From an uncultured Candidatus Poseidoniales archaeon (GTDB taxonomy: Archaea > Thermoplasmatota > Poseidoniia > Poseidoniales > Poseidoniaceae), in assembly GCA_905182125.1 (NCBI GenBank), contig CAJJAV010000006.1, positions 30,760-94,759 of the forward strand: a DNA stretch of 64,000 nt, in the 5' to 3' direction. The notes beneath the pieces were generated by a model that searched no databases, was not told where the DNA came from, and saw only the letters and a list, made by a program, of their open reading frames with translations. Both the position numbers and the translations under genes were made by a program. This document shows, piece by piece, positions 1 through 10,212 of this stretch. How positions within the stretch are numbered: the first letter of the stretch is position 1; each line of letters opens with the position of its first letter.

Positions 1-3000
1 CTTGCACAATCTGGGAACACACTCTACATCCTCAATGGTGATTCGATTCACACCTACAACACGGCGAGCAATGTGTTCTCCGGATCCCAATCCATCGAAG
101 ATTTCGGTTTGACGAGTGAAGGGCAAGAGCTGATTCTATGGCCAACTTCAGGAGCCCGCTCCCCAGCTTCTGAACTCATGCTCCTCAGCGATGGGAACGG
201 TGCCTTGGTGGAACTTACGCCGGGCTCAACCCCCCTTAACACGGGTGTTTTGTTGCTCGGCAGTGGACCGACGACTGAACAAATGATCGACGCCACTGAA
301 CTTGATGGCGTGCTGTTTGTGGCCACTGACGACCAGTACCTCAACAGATTTGATACCCAAACTTCGCGCTGGATTGAACCAGTGTTCATTGGTGCCGACA
401 TCAACCGATTGAGCAACGATGGAAACCACGTCTACATTGCCGCAGACAACGGGGCTCATCAAATGCACAACAATGGAACTGTCCTCCAAACGTGGGACAC
501 GACAAACACGGCGCTCTCAAGCAACGAAGTGACCGTCGTCCAATCGGACGGTTCAACCGTCGTGGTGCTCAACGAGTTTTACAGCGAATTTTTAGCCATT
601 AACCTCACAGGATCTCAACCAGTTGTGTTCGAAAGCATCGTGTTGGATACAGGCTCGGTTACCGATGCCGCACTGCACAATGGAGTGGCATATGTAGGAA
701 CCCAAAACGATGGTCTGCTCCGTTATCACATCGTGAACAATACTTGGCTCACGCCCTGGATTTCGACTGGCGTCAATGGGGCAAATGAGGTGCCAGTTGC
801 GGTTGTTGGGGACATCCTATACTTCGGAATTCCCGGGTATGGTGTTGCACGGAAAGATTTGTCCACTGGCGAATTGATGATACCGCTCACAGCGGCTGGC
901 AACACGCCTGGCCAAGGTGCTGCAACAAGTTCCCTGCCCAGCGACAACATCTACGCTCTCGAATCCGACGGTGCTAACCTCTACATCGGAACACAACAAG
1001 GTGCAAGCCGATGGGACGGAAACCAAATGACGACGTTCGGCCAAGGTTCCTCCTGGGACACACGCCCTCAACAATTTTACGACTTCGTAGCCATTTCTAG
1101 CATCTCTGGTGGCGACCTCTACGCTGGCACCAACATCGGCGTATGCAAGTACAGCATTGCTACTTTGGGAATCAACGAATGCCTCAATGTATACGACGGT
1201 ATGCCGAACTGGGCGACCTACTCGATTGGGGCTGGCATCTCAAACTCATACCTCTTCGGAGGGACGAATTCTGGCGTTGGCATCATCACCACTTCGCCCT
1301 TTGAAGTGGTCGGTGAGTGGACCGCTGGAGAACAAACAAACAACGCACCTGTCGTGGTGATTGGAGATGTGGCGTTCATTGCTTTGGATGGCATTGGTAT
1401 CGCTCGGTATGACCTCCCTAACGATGAATGGCTCACCCTGTGGACCGATGACAATGTACTCGATGATGGAAATGAGGATGCAACCGCAATCTCGGCCGAT
1501 ATGAATCCAAATTACATTTGGATTGGAGGCGCTGATGGATTCCAATTGCTCAACGCTACGACAGGAGCCGAAATCTATGACATCGAAAAAACAAGCAGCC
1601 TGTTTGCTGGAAATGGGGACCCTCTTGATATGATCCTCAAAGGCACTGTCATGTACTACCATGACGGAGCTAGCAGCGATAATCTGTATCGGTTTGATGT
1701 TCAAAGTTTCACTTCCCTTCCTGCCCTTGATGCTGGCGCACAGGTGGGCCAGAACAACGGCGATGTCAATGGAATGAACCTTATTGGTGACATCATCATG
1801 ATCAGCGTAGCCTCTCAAAATTGGTGGCAGGTTGATGGCTCTGGTGGCATCGCACAATTCAACACAAGCAACGGTTCGTGGGGCGAAAACATTCTGCCAA
1901 TTGGGCAAGTGGACCGCGTGACAGCTTACCAATCTTCAACAGGAAACATGTGGGTTTCATGGGGCGAAAATTCTCTCCAATACATGGACGCTAATGGAAC
2001 ACTGCTCGGTGAATGGGACGATGGTGACTTTGAGTTCCCAATCCGTGAGATCATCGAATACGACGGCGAAGTGATGTTTGCAACCGAGGATGGTGTCGCA
2101 CGGTACAATGAATCTGCAGGTCAATGGTTGTCTGAATGGACCCCTGGCTCCGGCCTACCCAATGATGCTGGCGACCAAATCTACGAGTTGTGGACCGACG
2201 GCACAGACCTGGTTGTTGGCAGCGGTGAAGTGAATGGATTCGGCCAGTTCAGAAACGGCGCCATTTCCCATTGGGATGGCGCAACATGGAATAATTACGA
2301 AACCGGATCCAACGGATTACCAAATGGTTACCCGATTACGATGACCGAGTGTGCGGGTATTGTCCACATTGGCATTTACGCAAACAATGGAGGCGTAGCC
2401 CGGTTTGATATGGCAAATGATTCCTTTTTGACCACCTTTAGAGAAGCTGACTGGAACGAGAATTATGGCGAAGTTTCTGGTGTCGCTTGTGACAGCGCAG
2501 ACACCCTCTATGTGGCCTTCTATGAAGATGAGGCAGACGTCAAGAAGTACAGTTACACCTCCAATACTTGGCTCAACCCAATCACCACGGCAAACCACAA
2601 CTTACCGAGCGATCGTGTTTGGTGGGACGCTATTGATTATTCCAACAGCATGCTTGTGCTGGGCCATGGCATTGGCACAAGCGGGGACAATCTCATCGGA
2701 GGAGGCTACAGCGCCGTTGCAACATCTGGCGGGTCCACTGCACAAGTTGCCTTCAACGGACAAGGCTCTTCGGTTACTTCCTTCCAATGGCTCACCAGTG
2801 AGTGGCTCGTCGGGCAAGCTGGTGGTTCATCTGGATACAGCCATGTCGACACAATCAGTTCCTTGGGGCAAAACACGTTGCTGGACTTCCCAGGGCTTGT
2901 AAGCGGTCAAGTGACCAGTATGGCAGGCAATAGCACGCACTTATGGATCTCGACTCAAGGCGCAATCCAAGGGTTCGGACAAGGCGGATCGGCAGGCGCC

Positions 3001-6000
3001 GGATTGCTTCAGGGCGAGCGGCAAACCGATGGAACGATGGATTGGCAGCAAGGATGGACAATGATTGCAAACACTGTGGTCAAAGACATGAAACTCATGG
3101 GCACTGACCTTTACATCACGACAACCCCAACAGGGCTCTACAAACTCGACACCTTAACCGGCGTACTCAGTCGAGTCGGCGGAGCTTTGCACAACAACAT
3201 GGATGGGCTTTTCGCCTATGGAAACACCTTCGTCATCGGGTTGCAAGGTAGTTCAGGTTCAGCAGCTGGAGTCCAGGTGTACGACCCGAACACAGGCTTC
3301 GGAAACGGCAGGTTGCTTGGCGGCCTGCCCTCAAACAACGTCAACGCATTCACTGAATCCTCAACCATGCTCTACATCGCGACCAACGGAGGAATCGGAC
3401 GATGGGACTACGCACTATCGGATTGGATAAACCCGCTCACGACGAGCGATGGGCTACCAACAAATGTAATCGAGGATGTTCAGTTCCTCGGGACCGACCT
3501 CTGGATTGCTACAGCAGCGGGTGTCGTCAAAATGGACACGCTCACCAACGCAACAACCCTCTATTCGAGTGGCACGGGCCTCATGGCAACCTCGGCACAA
3601 TCCTTGACCACTGCCGTCACTACCGCTGTTGTCAATGGCACCTCATCAACTTCCACTTCCCTCTTCATCGGCCACGATGGTGCGGGATCTGAACGGCCTG
3701 GCGTCACCAGCGTCGACTCGACGACAAACGCCGTTACCTGGCATAAATTCGATCAACTGTCATCAAACACTGTTGATGCTTTGGCTGCAGACTGGTGGGG
3801 CTTGCATATTGCAACGGACATCGGTCCAATGACCCATTACAACGGACAATCCAATCAATTTGAAGATGGGGCTCCGTCCTTCCAAGTTGCTGGGTGGCCT
3901 ATACAGAAGATGGTCAGCGATGGCGATCATGTCCTTGCCATTGGTGAAAATGGCGCCTCAATTCTGAGCGCTCGCACCCCATCGCATGCAACCCTCAAGA
4001 TGTTCCAAGGCCCCGGGATGACAGGCGGTACAATCACAACCGACGCCATCTGGCTGACAACCGATTACATCGGCCTCTTTGGCTATGAAAACAACGCTCA
4101 ATACTCCGAAATGGAGCGGTTCTCACTTCGCAAGGCAGATCCATTAAGCGTTGGATTCAACCTTCAATCCCTCGACATCAGTGATATGACCCATCCTGGA
4201 ATGCCAATCACATTGGCAGACGCTTCCAACACCGTTTCCCTCGACCCGGCGTTTGGCGTTGAAGGCACAAACGGAATCATGTTCCAAACGGTGCCGTTGG
4301 CGTTCACTTCTCCGGTAAACAACGCAGCCACATGGGCGAAATCTGTCAGCCTGAAGTACAACGCAACCATTGAACTGAACAACAACCCAGATTTCGAAAC
4401 CACAATGCAACTCGCTGTTGATAACGGCGTAATCATCAACGGAACTCAATTCCTCCAACTGACACTCCGCTCACCGTCGAATGGCTCACTACATGTTCGT
4501 CTGATGTACGATTACATCAAGGTCGAAACACCAGTTGAACTCACTGATTTAGTTGATCGCACAGATGATGGCGGTGGCGCATTGCTCGCCGATTGGAGCC
4601 TTGTTCACGATGAAGACTTTGCACGTTACCTGATTTATGTCAACGAAGGCCCATTCATTGTGGGTGGAATGATTGATGACTTCGATTTAACAAATCGCCA
4701 AATTGACAAGGCCATTTCCCTGCACAGCCGCCTGTCGAGCGATATTACGACTGCAAACGGTGTGCCGTTGGTCGACGGGACAGACTACTACGCAATCATC
4801 GTTGTCGAATATGACGATGGTCGCTTGGGCACCCCATCAGCGGTGCTCGGCCCCGCCTCACCAAGTGACGAAGTACCTCTACCGCCAATTTGGGCGAACG
4901 CTGGACCTCACGAAGGTGGCGAAGATGGCGATCTGGATGTCGAATGGGCACGATGCACAAGCCTCGACTTAGTTCAAACAAACATCTATCCTTCCACTCA
5001 ACCAATAACCGATGTATTGGGTCTCACACCTCAATCTGAAGTCATGAAGATGGAAGGGAATTCGACGGTGCTTGCACTTGAACCAGGCCAGCCGTATTGG
5101 CTCGGCCTCACGTGTGTCGACGAAGCTGGGCAAGAAGACATGTCGAACGCTCTCATCGTTGGACCATTCGTTCCAACCGGTGGCTTGAACGACAACACGG
5201 CTCCACCAAAGATGGAAAACGTTGCAGCCATTGACACACCTGACGATGACGGCGGACGAATCACCGTTTCATGGGATGTGAACCCGGCAGAAGACTGCAC
5301 CTTCTACGCTATCTTCATGCGCCTCTGGGAAGATGCTGATGCCGAGATAGATGAGCAAGTTTTATTCACAGAAAGCGGGTTTTCTCAGGCTAAAATCATC
5401 AACGACTGTTCTGAAGAATCAACGATCGTCGCAAGCATCGACGGGGTTGCACTCCAAGACGGGCAGATGTACTATGTTGGCGTCGTGGCTTACGATGATT
5501 GGTTGAACGTCAACCTCGAAGATGTCGACCTCATCAACGTCACACCGCTCCGGAACACCGCTGGAAGCGGCACGACCCCAAGCCGAATCACCTCGGTTCA
5601 ATCCTTCGATCATCCGGAAGATGACGGAACTGCAATCGATGTACTGTGGTCAATTTCTGATGCGGACGATTTCTCCCATTACACGGTGTGGGCCGCTGAT
5701 CAACCCCTCACAGACCTCTCCGCTGCATGGGCTGCGTTTGGTGAAAACTCGGACCTTTGTGGATGCCTTAAAATCAACAAACAATGGGTCGATGAAGAAT
5801 TCAATCCAATCGAGGTTACCATCTCCACCGCCCTCTATGGTGGCCAAGGTAACATGATGGACATCACCCAGACGACGCCACAACCAATTCGGCCCAACAT
5901 CGAACTCTATGTTGTCGTGACCGTTCATGACCTCGCTGGCAATGTGTATCTCACGGACCTGGTTCAAGCAACAGTCACTCCAATCGACAACGAACAAGAC

Positions 6001-7149
6001 GATGAGGCTCCTGCTCGTCTTGAAGCGATTGATTTGTTCGATCGTCCAAACGATGATGGTAGCGCACTGATGCTTGGATTTGATTTGAGCGCAGCAAGCG
6101 ATGTTGGATCCTACGAAGTCTACGCCGCAACATGGTCGTTCACGAGCGTCGGACCAGGAACACTTGGCCCAAGCACACCAATTGCCATACTCGAGCGAGC
6201 TCCGACCCTCCCGGTTACCATTGACTTGGTTGCCGGCGACACACCAGTCATACCGGGCCAAGAAATTTGGGCTGTTGTTGTGGTGCGAGACACCTCGGAT
6301 AACGCATTCACCTCCGACCTCGTGGCCGTGTCTTCACAATCGGTTGACGATGGTGTTGATGCAAAGGGCGATTACTTGCCTGATGTGAGTGGCATCGCCC
6401 TTACCTGGGTTGACGAAACCAATATTTTGGTGACATGGACGCTTTCGCAGAATGAAGACATTGAAGGCTACAACATCTACATCGCTGAAGAAGAATATTC
6501 GACGACCTTGGAAGCAACTTGGTTGGCTGGGGTGAAGCAGTCAAACTCCTTCCTGATCACATCTGATTCCTTTGGAGACCTCACCAACGCCACGGCATGG
6601 TATGTGGCCGTGAACGCTGAAGACAACCTGTTTGAGAAACAAGCCGTTTCACCCGTTATGCTGGATGCTTTCAATGCTGATGGAAGTGGAAACAATGGCG
6701 AAGAAAGCACCAACGATGGCGCTGAATTCTCATCGCTTTTGACCACTCCTAACATGCTTGCTGCAGGCTTGTTCCTAACAGCAATGATCCTCTTTGTCGC
6801 CGTGGTTCGATCCCGTGGAAATCAACGTGGCCGTTCCAAATCATGGGAACTTCAAGAAGCAACTTGGGGCATTCAAGACGACCAAGGATGGGGTGACGCT
6901 GGTGCAACAGCACCGACTGCGCCGCCAACGACTGCAGCACAACCAGCTGCCGTTGCGGCACCTGCAACCAACATGTACGCTCAACCAGCAGGCCAGCAGG
7001 ACATCTATGGAAGGACGCAATACCAACCAAACCAGCCTGTCATGCAGCCAGTCCAGAACAATAATCTGTTAAACGACCTTGGTGTAGGAAATGCACCAGC
7101 TCAACCAGCGAAGACCATTGACACATCCTTCTTGGATGACTTGCTCTGA
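1..7149 (+). CDS. Giant cell-surface protein, propeller + Fn3-like repeats, C-terminal TM (5'-partial)
   Basis: The frame is open from base 1, so the ORF-track GTG start at 73 is internal and the true start lies upstream. The first ~1,400 residues are repeats of the 'two-component regulator propeller' type (phrases such as GGIGRWDY, DGLPTNVIEDV, LWIATAAGVV), suggesting one or more large beta-propellers. They are followed by about five Fn3-like units that each begin with a D-x-P-x-D-D-G-[GT] signature. A single hydrophobic helix near the end (NMLAAGLFLTAMILFVAVV) is followed by a basic stop-transfer sequence and a cytoplasmic tail rich in Pro, Gln and Ala ending DTSFLDDLL. The topology is a huge extracellular part with a short inside tail. 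A role in adhesion, substrate sensing or surface-layer function is inference. pabC-like starts 10 bases downstream. Confidence 0.85.
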   Translation, partial: LAQSGNTLYILNGDSIHTYNTASNVFSGSQSIEDFGLTSEGQELILWPTSGARSPASELMLLSDGNGALVELTPGSTPLNTGVLLLGSGPTTEQMIDATELDGVLFVATDDQYLNRFDTQTSRWIEPVFIGADINRLSNDGNHVYIAADNGAHQMHNNGTVLQTWDTTNTALSSNEVTVVQSDGSTVVVLNEFYSEFLAINLTGSQPVVFESIVLDTGSVTDAALHNGVAYVGTQNDGLLRYHIVNNTWLTPWISTGVNGANEVPVAVVGDILYFGIPGYGVARKDLSTGELMIPLTAAGNTPGQGAATSSLPSDNIYALESDGANLYIGTQQGASRWDGNQMTTFGQGSSWDTRPQQFYDFVAISSISGGDLYAGTNIGVCKYSIATLGINECLNVYDGMPNWATYSIGAGISNSYLFGGTNSGVGIITTSPFEVVGEWTAGEQTNNAPVVVIGDVAFIALDGIGIARYDLPNDEWLTLWTDDNVLDDGNEDATAISADMNPNYIWIGGADGFQLLNATTGAEIYDIEKTSSLFAGNGDPLDMILKGTVMYYHDGASSDNLYRFDVQSFTSLPALDAGAQVGQNNGDVNGMNLIGDIIMISVASQNWWQVDGSGGIAQFNTSNGSWGENILPIGQVDRVTAYQSSTGNMWVSWGENSLQYMDANGTLLGEWDDGDFEFPIREIIEYDGEVMFATEDGVARYNESAGQWLSEWTPGSGLPNDAGDQIYELWTDGTDLVVGSGEVNGFGQFRNGAISHWDGATWNNYETGSNGLPNGYPITMTECAGIVHIGIYANNGGVARFDMANDSFLTTFREADWNENYGEVSGVACDSADTLYVAFYEDEADVKKYSYTSNTWLNPITTANHNLPSDRVWWDAIDYSNSMLVLGHGIGTSGDNLIGGGYSAVATSGGSTAQVAFNGQGSSVTSFQWLTSEWLVGQAGGSSGYSHVDTISSLGQNTLLDFPGLVSGQVTSMAGNSTHLWISTQGAIQGFGQGGSAGAGLLQGERQTDGTMDWQQGWTMIANTVVKDMKLMGTDLYITTTPTGLYKLDTLTGVLSRVGGALHNNMDGLFAYGNTFVIGLQGSSGSAAGVQVYDPNTGFGNGRLLGGLPSNNVNAFTESSTMLYIATNGGIGRWDYALSDWINPLTTSDGLPTNVIEDVQFLGTDLWIATAAGVVKMDTLTNATTLYSSGTGLMATSAQSLTTAVTTAVVNGTSSTSTSLFIGHDGAGSERPGVTSVDSTTNAVTWHKFDQLSSNTVDALAADWWGLHIATDIGPMTHYNGQSNQFEDGAPSFQVAGWPIQKMVSDGDHVLAIGENGASILSARTPSHATLKMFQGPGMTGGTITTDAIWLTTDYIGLFGYENNAQYSEMERFSLRKADPLSVGFNLQSLDISDMTHPGMPITLADASNTVSLDPAFGVEGTNGIMFQTVPLAFTSPVNNAATWAKSVSLKYNATIELNNNPDFETTMQLAVDNGVIINGTQFLQLTLRSPSNGSLHVRLMYDYIKVETPVELTDLVDRTDDGGGALLADWSLVHDEDFARYLIYVNEGPFIVGGMIDDFDLTNRQIDKAISLHSRLSSDITTANGVPLVDGTDYYAIIVVEYDDGRLGTPSAVLGPASPSDEVPLPPIWANAGPHEGGEDGDLDVEWARCTSLDLVQTNIYPSTQPITDVLGLTPQSEVMKMEGNSTVLALEPGQPYWLGLTCVDEAGQEDMSNALIVGPFVPTGGLNDNTAPPKMENVAAIDTPDDDGGRITVSWDVNPAEDCTFYAIFMRLWEDADAEIDEQVLFTESGFSQAKIINDCSEESTIVASIDGVALQDGQMYYVGVVAYDDWLNVNLEDVDLINVTPLRNTAGSGTTPSRITSVQSFDHPEDDGTAIDVLWSISDADDFSHYTVWAADQPLTDLSAAWAAFGENSDLCGCLKINKQWVDEEFNPIEVTISTALYGGQGNMMDITQTTPQPIRPNIELYVVVTVHDLAGNVYLTDLVQATVTPIDNEQDDEAPARLEAIDLFDRPNDDGSALMLGFDLSAASDVGSYEVYAATWSFTSVGPGTLGPSTPIAILERAPTLPVTIDLVAGDTPVIPGQEIWAVVVVRDTSDNAFTSDLVAVSSQSVDDGVDAKGDYLPDVSGIALTWVDETNILVTWTLSQNEDIEGYNIYIAEEEYSTTLEATWLAGVKQSNSFLITSDSFGDLTNATAWYVAVNAEDNLFEKQAVSPVMLDAFNADGSGNNGEESTNDGAEFSSLLTTPNMLAAGLFLTAMILFVAVVRSRGNQRGRSKSWELQEATWGIQDDQGWGDAGATAPTAPPTTAAQPAAVAAPATNMYAQPAGQQDIYGRTQYQPNQPVMQPVQNNNLLNDLGVGNAPAQPAKTIDTSFLDDLL

Positions 7150-7158
7150 GGATGAAGG

Positions 7159-7941
7159 ATGCCTGAACCAAGTGAGGCGAACCCACGTGACAGCGTGTTC
7201 ACGACCATTGTCTGGGACCAGGGCAGCCACCTCGCAGATTTTGGCCCACAGTTGAAACGAATGGAGCAGCATGCCCGGCGCTTACGAATTTCATGGCCTG
7301 AAGACATGGGGCAAGATTTTGCCACAGTTTGGAAAAAGAGCGTGATGCATCAAGATTCATCGCATCCATGCACGCCTCTCGGTTTGATTCGAGTAGAATT
7401 AACGCGCACCGGTGACCTTTCCATCGAAGCACGAACGTTTGATTTGAGAAATGAAGGCGTTGAAGCAATCACCCTTCCAGCCCCACGTTGGTCACCAAAA
7501 ATTAATGGAACAAAACATGGTGATTGGCAGCCTTATCGCGAGGCAAGTAGAATTGCTGATTCAAAAGGGGCAGACCTCGCACTCTTAGTCCACGACTTTG
7601 CAGTGGTGGATGCAGATCGTGCCACCCCTGTTGTTTTTGATGAAGATGGAACTGCTTGGTTCGCAGAAATTAGCGAAGGTGGTGTTTCGAGCATCACCGC
7701 CGAAGCCTTAGCGCCGATGTTGGAGAGCGAAGGCATCCCCGTCCACCGAGGAAGACTCAATGAACGGCTCATAGCAAGAGCGTTGGAAGTTGTCGCTTTA
7801 GGCAGTGGCATTGGAGCATCAAGAATCGAATCAATCGATGGAGAAGCCGTTGGTGAACAACGCGGCTTCACTGAGAAATGTCAAACCTTACTGACCCAAC
7901 ACTATGAAAACGACAACGCTTGGAGTCATGTGGGGGCGTGA
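7159..7941 (+). CDS. pabC: Class IV PLP aminotransferase-fold enzyme, probable 4-amino-4-deoxychorismate lyase
   Basis: The 260-residue protein has the fold-type IV PLP layout: a candidate PLP lysine in NGTKHGDWQPYREAS near residue 119, then a G-ADLALLVHD stretch, then FDEDGTAWFAEISEGG in the place of the family's 'G.v.E....N.f' element, and a C-terminal EVVALGSGIGASRI segment. ADC lyase releases pyruvate from aminodeoxychorismate to give p-aminobenzoate for folate. Family members also include branched-chain and D-amino-acid aminotransferases; the choice of lyase rests on the overlap of its stop codon with the fused PabB-PabA gene. The ATG follows a purine-rich GGATGAAGG. The sequence is divergent, and the usual NxF/N-x-W element is weak, so substrate specificity is not certain. 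Confidence 0.65.
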   Translation: MPEPSEANPRDSVFTTIVWDQGSHLADFGPQLKRMEQHARRLRISWPEDMGQDFATVWKKSVMHQDSSHPCTPLGLIRVELTRTGDLSIEARTFDLRNEGVEAITLPAPRWSPKINGTKHGDWQPYREASRIADSKGADLALLVHDFAVVDADRATPVVFDEDGTAWFAEISEGGVSSITAEALAPMLESEGIPVHRGRLNERLIARALEVVALGSGIGASRIESIDGEAVGEQRGFTEKCQTLLTQHYENDNAWSHVGA

Positions 7942-10175
7942 CCATCGAAGAGCGTACGTTGGCCCTCATGCACCATCTTGAAGGTGCTGAACTGGTCGGT
8001 CCATCTGCGATTAAGTACGGCGGTCCTGATGAAGTGGTTCTCCTTTCTGGCGGTCCCGCCTCGCACTTGTCAACACACTCAATGTTCTGTGGACCCTCTT
8101 CCCGGCGGTTCATTGTTCGTCAACCATTAATTGAACCAGCACCACCTCACAAACCAAGCGAAGGAGAAACACTCCTCGCCCAACAATCGGTCCAATTGGT
8201 CGGACGGATTGAGGAATGGAAGCATGGCTGTTGGTACCATGCTACATCGATCTTTGACGAGACTCTTGCAGGATTGTTGGAAAAACTGAAAGGATTTTCT
8301 GATTCAGAAACCTTCACTGAACTTCCAGCAAATGAACTTCCACAACGTCCATTTTGGGCGGGTAGCCTCGCATACGACCTCGTTCAATGGACGCAGCCGC
8401 TTGCGTTACAACACCCGCCAAAAGAAGGCGACCTCCTCTGTGTGTTGTGGTTGGTCGAGCGCTTTGTAGTCGAAACCCGAGCAACGGGTCAAACCGAAGC
8501 CTTTGCAATGGAAGGCGATGATTGGGCAGAGCGTGTCAATGCCCTGAAAGATACCGCCCCAAAATGGCACCCTCCGTCACACGACTCCAACCCCCACCCA
8601 GAGAGTTCGAGCATGTCCGATGCTGAACACGAACAAGGGATCGAAACAATCCGAAAGAGCATTGCTGCTGGGCAACTCTACCAAGTGAACCTTGGAAGAT
8701 GGTGGGAGGGACAACTCAATGAGCATCCAAGAACCATTTTTGAGCGCCTGTGCCATACAAACCCAGCACCATTCTCGGCGTACCTTCATTCAGATGATCT
8801 TGGACTTGCTTTGGTAAGTTCGTCTCCAGAATTGTTGCTACAGTCGGACGGAAAAAGATTGAAAACGTCACCAATCAAAGGCACTCGGCCTCGTGGAGCG
8901 ACTGCAGAACAAGAAGAGGAGCTGCGCTTTGAAATGCTTAATGACGAGAAAGAGCGTGCTGAACATCGCATGCTTGTCGACCTTATGCGCAATGATTTGG
9001 GGTCCGTATGCGCTGTTGGTTCCGTCGAAGTCGAGCGATTTGACGTCGAAGCTTATGCCACTGTTCAACACCTCGTGTCCCAAGTGGCTGGAGAATTATC
9101 AGAGGGTGTGACCTCACTCGATGCTTTGCAAGCGGTGTTCCCGGGTGGCAGCATCACCGGATGCCCCCGCACTGTTGTCTGCGCTACCATCGATGAACTT
9201 GAAGCGCGACCTCGTTCATTCTGGACTGGGTCCATCGGCTGGTTTGATGCACATTCGGGTGCATCCGCTTGGAACATTTTGATTCGAACATTGATTGCAC
9301 AGAAAACCAAGAAGCAGTGGCATGGTGCAATTGCAGCAGGCGGTGGGATCACCATCGGCTCATCCCCTGCCAATGAAGTTGAAGAAGCAAAATGGAAAGC
9401 TGCAGCACTTCGAACTGCTTGCGGATGGGATGCACAAAAAATCGGAGACCTTCCTAAAGGCCGATTAGAAATTCATGCCCTTGAGCCAGAACCCGTGCCC
9501 ACACCTATGGAAATCGGGCGCATTTATCGGGACGCTGAGGGGCTGGAATTGGAGCAGTGTGTGCTGTTGATCGACAACCTTGACTCGTTTACTCAGAACA
9601 TCGCTCATGCTGTTGCAGGCCTCGGCCATACCGTTGTGATTCATCAGTCACGATCGGCCATCGAACACACAGCCACTGAAGCAGAAGTGTTGGCGTCCCT
9701 TGTCCAACGGCTGAATCCGACTCATGTCCTCCTTGGGCCAGGGCCTGGTGAACCAAGCGACTCGCCACTCACCCTCGAGATCGCACATCAAGCGGTTAGC
9801 GGACTTCTCAACCTACCAATATTGGGTATTTGCCTCGGCCATCAAGCCCTCGGCGTGGCTGCAGGCATGGAACTGATTCAAGTCCCTACAGGCCCCGTGC
9901 ATGGCTCTCCTCGAGCGATAAAGCACGAACAAACTCACGTCTTCGAAGGACTTGATTCACCTCACCCCTTTGCGTTGTACAACTCCCTCGTTCTCGTGAA
10001 CGCGGGGGTTTCTGCATGGATTGAAACCGCCCACCTCGAAACAACTGGGGACATCATGGGGATTCGCCATCAAGAAGACATGGTCTTCGGGATTCAATTC
10101 CATCCAGAGTCCGTCGGCTCTCCAAATGGAATCAAAGTGCTGCGTAATTTCCTCAAGATGAGAGCGGATGCTTGA
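7938..10175 (+). CDS. pabBA: Fused aminodeoxychorismate synthase PabB-PabA
   Basis: Residues ~1-520 are a chorismate-binding synthase: AAGQLYQVNLGR, FSAYLHSDD, SSSPELLL, PIKGTRPRG, VDLMRNDLG, and a GGSITGCPR stretch where GAPK is usual. The Lys in PIKGT is the nucleophile typical of PabB; anthranilate synthases have PIAGT. Residues ~545-745 are a class I glutamine amidotransferase: LLIDNLDSFTQNI, LGPGPGEPSDS, the nucleophile-elbow GICLGHQALG and the His-Glu part FGIQFHPESV. The product converts chorismate and glutamine to aminodeoxychorismate, which the preceding lyase-like enzyme would turn into pABA. The start chosen is GTG at 7938, overlapping the upstream stop as GTGA; the ORF-track start at 7920 is a TTG. 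Synthase-first order is opposite to the amidotransferase-first PabA-PabB fusions of plants and fungi. Confidence 0.92.
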   Translation: MTIEERTLALMHHLEGAELVGPSAIKYGGPDEVVLLSGGPASHLSTHSMFCGPSSRRFIVRQPLIEPAPPHKPSEGETLLAQQSVQLVGRIEEWKHGCWYHATSIFDETLAGLLEKLKGFSDSETFTELPANELPQRPFWAGSLAYDLVQWTQPLALQHPPKEGDLLCVLWLVERFVVETRATGQTEAFAMEGDDWAERVNALKDTAPKWHPPSHDSNPHPESSSMSDAEHEQGIETIRKSIAAGQLYQVNLGRWWEGQLNEHPRTIFERLCHTNPAPFSAYLHSDDLGLALVSSSPELLLQSDGKRLKTSPIKGTRPRGATAEQEEELRFEMLNDEKERAEHRMLVDLMRNDLGSVCAVGSVEVERFDVEAYATVQHLVSQVAGELSEGVTSLDALQAVFPGGSITGCPRTVVCATIDELEARPRSFWTGSIGWFDAHSGASAWNILIRTLIAQKTKKQWHGAIAAGGGITIGSSPANEVEEAKWKAAALRTACGWDAQKIGDLPKGRLEIHALEPEPVPTPMEIGRIYRDAEGLELEQCVLLIDNLDSFTQNIAHAVAGLGHTVVIHQSRSAIEHTATEAEVLASLVQRLNPTHVLLGPGPGEPSDSPLTLEIAHQAVSGLLNLPILGICLGHQALGVAAGMELIQVPTGPVHGSPRAIKHEQTHVFEGLDSPHPFALYNSLVLVNAGVSAWIETAHLETTGDIMGIRHQEDMVFGIQFHPESVGSPNGIKVLRNFLKMRADA

Positions 10176-10212
10176 AGAATCTTGAGTGTGTGGGACGGTT
10201 TGAGGGAAGACC

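Noticed and set aside
1246-1932. 228-residue antisense ORF inside the giant surface gene
   Set aside because: No recognisable domain or start signal, fully inside a long repeat protein on the other strand; typical shadow ORF.
5650-6261. 203-residue antisense ORF
   Set aside because: Lies within the Fn3-like region of the plus-strand gene; composition is Cys/Trp-heavy and unlike real neighbours.
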